Assembly (NCBI GenBank): GCA_001599595.1
Contig: BCHH01000014.1
Location: 708,355 to 772,354 of the forward strand
Reading direction: 5' to 3'
Source: Beverwykella pulmonaria
Lineage: Eukaryota; Ascomycota; Dothideomycetes; Pleosporales; Melanommataceae
Length of the DNA: 64,000 nt
The notes below the pieces were generated by a model. That model had not been told where the DNA came from and ran no database searches. It was given only the letters and a program-made list of their open reading frames with translations. The position numbers and the translations under genes were made by a program. Below are positions 58,797-64,000 of this stretch, one piece after another (the stretch's first letter is position 1; every line of letters begins with the position of its first letter).

Positions 58797-60311
58797 ATGT
58801 TCCAAGCTATTCCCCAGCAGTTCCCCATCCATCAATCGCCATCGCCGCCAATTCCCACCGCCAGCATGTCGGCACTCGCCCAGAGCACCATGGTCACCAG
58901 CAACCCAGCCGAGCAGAAGCCTCGCAAGCTGCGAGCTTCGTGTGACGCCTGCTCTCGCGCCAAGGTACGGGGAGCTTTATTCACTGCTCAACATGACGTC
59001 TAATTGAATCAACAGGTCAAGTGTGACAAAGTGAGGCCTACCTGCCACCGCTGCGGCAACATGGGCATCTGCTGCAACTACTCGCCATCTATGAGGTATG
59101 CTCTCCAATATAGTCCACCACCAAACCTCCAGGGAGCTAACCAGCGCTCCAGACTGGGCAAGCCTCGCAAGAACAGGAACCCAGATGGCTCTATCATGCG
59201 CGACGTCTCACCGCTGGGACCCAGGCCTGATATGATCCCCCGCACATCCTCGTATAACAACGAGAGCTCGCCAGAGCCCACAGATCCCTTCTTCTTTGGC
59301 CCTGCAACTCCCGAGTATCACTACCCGGACACCTTCATGTCCCAGGGCTTTGAGGGAAGCCAGTCTCCTTACTCGGATGCTGGCTCCTTTGTCAGCGGCT
59401 GGTCAAATGACGACCAGATGATGTTCCAAAGCCCCACGGATTTCCTCGCTCCCATGCCACACTACGCTCCTCCCACATCACCCTACGCAGCACACCATGT
59501 GCGGTCAACGAGCGTACAGAGCCAGCCGGAAATGTTTGCGCCAATGGAGGGTCTTCACTCGCCGCCCATGCCAAGCCCACAATACTTTGGCATGGCCGAC
59601 CAGCACAGTCTCCCGCTGTTTGCCCCGGAAAAGATGTCCTCCCCTGAACCCATGATTCCAGCTCCTCTCCCAACACCGCCTGCTTCCGCCTCTGTCCAGT
59701 CCCACGATTGCACACAATTCGCCTTCCAGACACTGAACAGCCTCTACGCACCCCCGTCTTCTCAGCCATCTGCCGGTGACTTCAATGGCGCCTCGAACGG
59801 CCTCCCCACGCTCGACTCGGTCCTTTCCACCAACAAGGCCGCAGTTGACAAGCTATTTGTTCTCCTCGGCTGCCCCTGCTCAGGAAACCCGCACTTCTCT
59901 ACCACCATCGCCTTCACCATCGTCAAGATCCTCTCCTGGTATCAAGCTGTCGCTGGGGTAAACCAAGATTCGTCCTTCAACACGCAAATGGAAGCCTTCA
60001 CCCCTACACCCATTTCCCTGGGCGAATTCCGCCTCGATGGCGAAGACGAAGACACCTTCCGCACGCAGCTCGTCCTCGGCGAGCTCCGCAAGGTGGAGAA
60101 GCTCATCGACAAGTTCTCAGAGCGCTACTGCAAGGCATCCAACCAGGTTGAGACAGGCATCGACGGCGGCGTGTACGGCGCCCTAGAGTCCCTCCTCCGC
60201 ACGCGGGTCCGCGACACATTCAAAGTCACCATGAAGACGGCGCCTGAGGAGGTTAAGAGACACGTGGCGAGCCGGACACAGCAACGCGTGCGCGCAAACA
60301 CTGTTTTGTAA
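58797..60311 (+). CDS. AflR-like Zn(II)2Cys6 regulator
   Basis: Three exons (58797-58964, 59016-59095, 59153-60311) give 468 aa. The first intron splits the zinc cluster as in many family members: C-D-A-C-S-R-A-K joins V-K-C-D-K-V-R-P-T-C-H-R-C-G-N-M-G-I-C-C. The second intron (57 nt) is also open in frame; removing it gives S-M-R-L-G-K-P-R-K-N-R-N, the family pattern, so it is taken as real. The middle is Pro/Ser/Met-rich. The C-terminal part has G-C-P-C-S-G-N-P-H-F-S-T-T-I-A-F-T-I-V-K and Y-C-K-A-S-N, matching the AflR regulatory domain of aflatoxin/sterigmatocystin regulators. Such proteins usually switch on a nearby secondary-metabolite cluster, but no biosynthetic gene is visible in this window. 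Later ATGs (M24, M32) are possible starts. Confidence 0.87.
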
Positions 60312-63300
60312 TTTCTATTCTGATTGCCCCGCGTTCAAGCGACATTTGTACATTCTTCGGTTTGATTCTTCTGGTACTTTTGGCGGTTTGACTTGGTTTG
60401 TAGTAGTGTGGCTTTGTTGATATCACGACCGCATTATAGATTTGGTACTTGTACATGTACAAAAAGTGTCCTCGTGGACTCGGATTATTGGCGGAGTAGC
60501 ATAGTAGCATATTGTCTATTGGATATGATATTTGGAGCCTCATGATCATTATTATTATTATCATCACCTTCACTTCTTCGCCTTCATTTTACCATTGCGT
60601 GCCGTGTGTGACTTTCTTGTCTCATCTCGTCCACTGGATGGTTAGGTTGCACATATTTTTGGAACCCGCAAAGGGGCAGTGAGACAGTCAATATAGGCCA
60701 TGCAGGGGATACTTTGTGTGCAAGACTCACTCGCACGTGCAAAGAGCTTTTTTTTTTTTGGCTCTTTGCAGCATTTTCGCTCTTGGGCAAGCATTGCACT
60801 GCAAGCGCTCAAAACGAGATGAGCATGAAATGAAATGAAAGAGTAAGATGCTCAGTGCTCTCTTTCAGGATGGTAGATAATAATGCTTCATCGAATGTCT
60901 GAGACCGGAGATTGGCTGCCTTGCGATACTTTTTCTGCATGGGGAGAGATACTGTACATACCAAGGCAATTGGCCACTGTGCTGCTGACGTGATGGCCTG
61001 GATTCCTCTTTCCGCTTGTGTGCGCACTGCGCACCCGTTGCACACACGTTCCATGTCCATAGGATGGAACGGTGCCAATGCGATGGGGAAAAACGGTCGG
61101 AGCGGAGGTGCCGCAACCGATCTGAAGACCCTTGGTGTACATATGATGGAGCGCTGCTACCTTTCGTTTGTAGTGTGCGAGGAGGAGCTCCGACCGTACG
61201 ATCTGTGAGAGGGCCGACCGTGGACCGCGCGCATTTCCTGATCGAGATGCCGACGACCACGAATCGGACCGTCTTGGCAAAGCGACACCACTATCAACGT
61301 TAATATGGCCATGGAATATTCCATACGTGCAATGCAATTAACTGTCACGTTGAGGGCGGCCCCCAAGTCCAGGTTCTGAAGCTCCACTGGTTAATTAATT
61401 TTGCTTCCGGTACCATGGGTGCGAAGGCGGTTAGTGCGCGCGGTAAGCGTCAGGCTGATTAGGGTGAGGATAGATTAATTCCAGGTGAGCCTCGCGCGAA
61501 AATCAGTGACAGTGATACCGTAATTGTGGTTGTGAGCGCGAGGAAATGGAACCAGAATTATGCATATGTTGAATGGCATAACATAAAATCATACTGAGTT
61601 TTGTAAGATGGGGCGTGCGGGCGTGCGGGCGTGCCTGCGTGTGGAGGATGGATACTCGGCAAATCTCTACACACGGCACACAGTCTGAGGAATCGAAACT
61701 CGCTGCATTCCCATTTCAGCATTGCATCGCATCGCACCACATCATCATTTCTCACAGGCAGAATCCTACCCCTACGCCATCTGTCATCTCCTCTCATTCA
61801 AATTCGACAGTAGCTAGAGGTCCATAGTAGAGTGCGTGTACCCGCAGCCAGCGTATTTCGAAACCCGCCAGGCGTTGTGTTGGAACAAGCCAGGGGCCCC
61901 ACCCTTTCCCTAGTTGACCATTCACTGACTGATTCCATCAATCAGTCGCCGTCAAACACATGTCGGCGACTACGAGCGCTGTCCTGTGTCCACACGCCTT
62001 GCTTGCGGTGGAGAAAGTCCGACGCTTTCATTTAAGCAGCTGGTGATGTCGTGTTGTCGGGCTGCCCGTGCTGGCGGGGCAAGCGGACGGCACCCCGTTT
62101 GCGCTATCCTTAATCTACCTAACTACGGATGCCAAAACGGCACCAAGCAGCCACACCGAGCCGGGAGGGCCTATCACGGGAGGCGCGCTGGTGGGGTGGG
62201 CGGGTGATGCTCGGTGGCACCCGTGCTGGCGATGTCGCCGCCGTCGTAGTGCTAACTCAGCAGCCACGATATTGAGAGAATCAGAGTGGACGACGAGGTG
62301 CTGTAGTACAGTCAGCTCCAGTATGCATGAGGTAAAGGACGGATTGCTGTACATTTGGGGCCCTTCTGTTTCCAACCTTTTCGCTGCAGAAGATTCATCA
62401 GCAGTGCAAGATGGAAATGATGGACATCGATAAACCGCCCCCCTCTGCTACCTCTGGCACGGCACCAACTCCACACATGCACTCATTGCCTTGCGTTAAG
62501 CGCCTTTCCCTTTCAGACTTCATCCTGCGGGCGGATACTTTGTATCTTGATTCATCTCTGTTGAATCCTCCCGTCTGCAACCGCAACTGCCGCTACAGAG
62601 CGGCCGACCAACGACCCGCCCGAAGGAATGAACCAACCAAGCACACCCCAATCCAATAATTCCGTCGTCGAGCAAGACGGCGCATCATCTGACAGGTGGC
62701 TCCCGCAGCGAAGGAATCCCATTGCCTGGCTCACCCGCCTGCCGAGGACGTTCAATCACCGTATCAACTCTAGCAGAGCGAGGTAGAGATACACATCGGA
62801 CGACCTACAACCCAAGGCACGAATGCGGAACATGCCTCCCGCCCCCACCACAGCCCCTCCCAAAAAAGGCACATAGCTGCACAGCGCCCTCATCATCAGT
62901 CACCCCACCACCCACGCAGGGGCCACCATCCTCTAATTCAAGCTTTCACCGTCCCACTTCCACCATGCAGCCTAAACCGGAAGGCTGAATCCTTTGGCGC
63001 CATGATCGCCGTATTCGGCAACCGGGCTGTGCACGCTTGCCCCATCCAGCCAATGGCTGAGTTAGCGTCCTTGACATGTGCACGGGTAGTTACAGGTGCT
63101 GATTGGTTGAAGGGTGGGAATAGATTAATAGAGGCAAGGGTGAGATGATGACGCCTGCTTCACGCGCAGGCATAGACGAGGACGAGGCGAAGAGGCGCTG
63201 GGGGCTTACGAGGAACAAGTCGCCGTGGTTCGAAAAAAGGTGCAAGATGGATAGCCCCGCAGTCCATTGAGGGGCGGGTTCGAAGACGTGGTTGGTGTGA

Positions 63301-64000
63301 GTGTGCTGGTTGGCTGGTGCGGCTGGGAATGTGTGCTACACAACGGTTATTTCCGGCGAGAGGTAACACGCACCAGAAGAGGGATGTGGGTTTGTGGGTA
63401 CATATGATGATGAACATAACCTTTTTCCTTCTTCTAACTTCTGGATGGGGTATCCATCCATTTTCTTCTTGCACATCACTCGTTTGTGTCTGCTACTACA
63501 CCAAGCGCTCGCTGCCTGTCACCCAATCCACTTCATTGCCACCACGTACTCCAAACCCCCAAACCTTCCATCCCAATTCCAGGTTTCATTACCAACAAGC
63601 ATCTTCCCCCATCCTCTCACCACACATCTCTCGGCCCTATTCCACTACCCTTTAGCCTCCTTCTCGAAGCCCATTTTAGAACACATGTCATACCGTTCAG
63701 GACCCCAAAGTTCGCATTTGGATTCCTTAGATAGCACACACTATCCTTCACTGGGCTCCATAGTCACAAGGGAGGTTGTGGCGTGGCGTGGCGTCCTGTT
63801 GGTGGTGGAATGGTGTGGGACAGTCCCAGTTCCCAACCCAACGGTCAGTCACCGGAGCACGGGGTCCTCGTGTGAGGGAGTAGTTCACAGGTGGAAGTGA
63901 AACAGCCGCACCTGCATGGGTTCGATTCGAGATGCAGGAGGTCGGGCGTCATGGTTCCGAGTACGAGATCTGGAATCTGGAATCTATGTGTGTGCGAAGG
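60312..64000. other. Gene-free right end
   Basis: About 3.7 kb without a supportable gene. Contents seen: AT-rich 3' flank of the AflR-like gene, a perfect hairpin at 60738-60770, a GC-rich octamer run (GTGCGGGC-like) at 61614-61640, and a CT/CA-rich stretch near 63470-63700. The short frames there are low-complexity. Confidence 0.45.
60738..60770. repeat. Perfect 10-bp inverted repeat around a T tract
   Basis: TGCAAAGAGC (60738-60747) and GCTCTTTGCA (60761-60770) flank 12 T and one G. The structure could form a hairpin with a T-rich loop. It stands 427 bp after the AflR-like stop, too far for a simple 3' end signal. Confidence 0.6.

Noticed and set aside
1..64000. CRISPR array, integrated virus or intact transposon
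   Set aside because: No regular spacer-repeat pattern and no integrase, transposase or reverse transcriptase frame was seen; the 19-bp and 32-bp arrays are contiguous tandem repeats without unique spacers of constant size.

Overview
The window is nuclear DNA of a filamentous ascomycete (Pezizomycotina). Genes carry many short introns, mostly 44-80 nt, with GT..AG ends and recognisable branch points. The families are typical of this group: two Zn(II)2Cys6 regulators (one AflR-like), a PDR-type ABC transporter, DHA1 and sugar MFS carriers, and a fungal rhodopsin-fold membrane protein. Class is less certain; Dothideomycetes-like is a guess. No CRISPR array, phage, intact transposon or rRNA gene was seen. 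All exon models were built by hand from splice signals, reading frame and family resemblance.

Left part (1-25 kb): an Ayr1-like short-chain dehydrogenase (+), a CorA-like metal-transporter-family membrane protein (-), a broken MAPEG gene (+), a large single-exon DUF4139 protein (+), a degenerate 19-bp minisatellite, a secreted protein of unknown function (-), a hexose-type MFS transporter (-), an intron-containing tRNA-Pro(AGG), an alkaline ceramidase gene with a defective-looking exon 1/2 junction (+), a pyridoxal-reductase-like aldo-keto reductase (+), a three-finger C2H2 chromatin/transcription factor (+) and a small multi-pass membrane protein (-).

Middle part (25-48.5 kb): a seven-TM rhodopsin-fold protein (-), then a divergent pair of PDR ABC transporter (-) and Zn(II)2Cys6 regulator (+) sharing a promoter with two abutting palindromes. 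Next come an M6-type secreted metalloprotease with a repeat-rich linker (-), a DHA1 MFS exporter (-) with 32-bp repeats upstream, and a second divergent pair: translation factor eEF1B-beta (-) and mitochondrial Hsp78/ClpB (+). The first eEF1B-beta intron holds a U18/snR18-type C/D box snoRNA.

Right part (48.5-64 kb): a long, clearly decayed MSH5 pseudogene (meiotic MutS homologue, multiple frameshifts and stops), about 6 kb of gene-poor DNA with only short ORF fragments, an AflR-like regulator (+) with no biosynthetic cluster beside it, and a gene-free 3.7-kb end.

The main biological threads are efflux with a linked regulator, membrane/lipid metabolism (Ayr1-like reductase, ceramidase), proteostasis and translation, and visible gene decay (MSH5, MAPEG, possibly ceramidase). 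The most notable items are the MSH5 ruin, the intronic snoRNA, the 19-bp minisatellite and the double palindrome in the transporter/regulator promoter.
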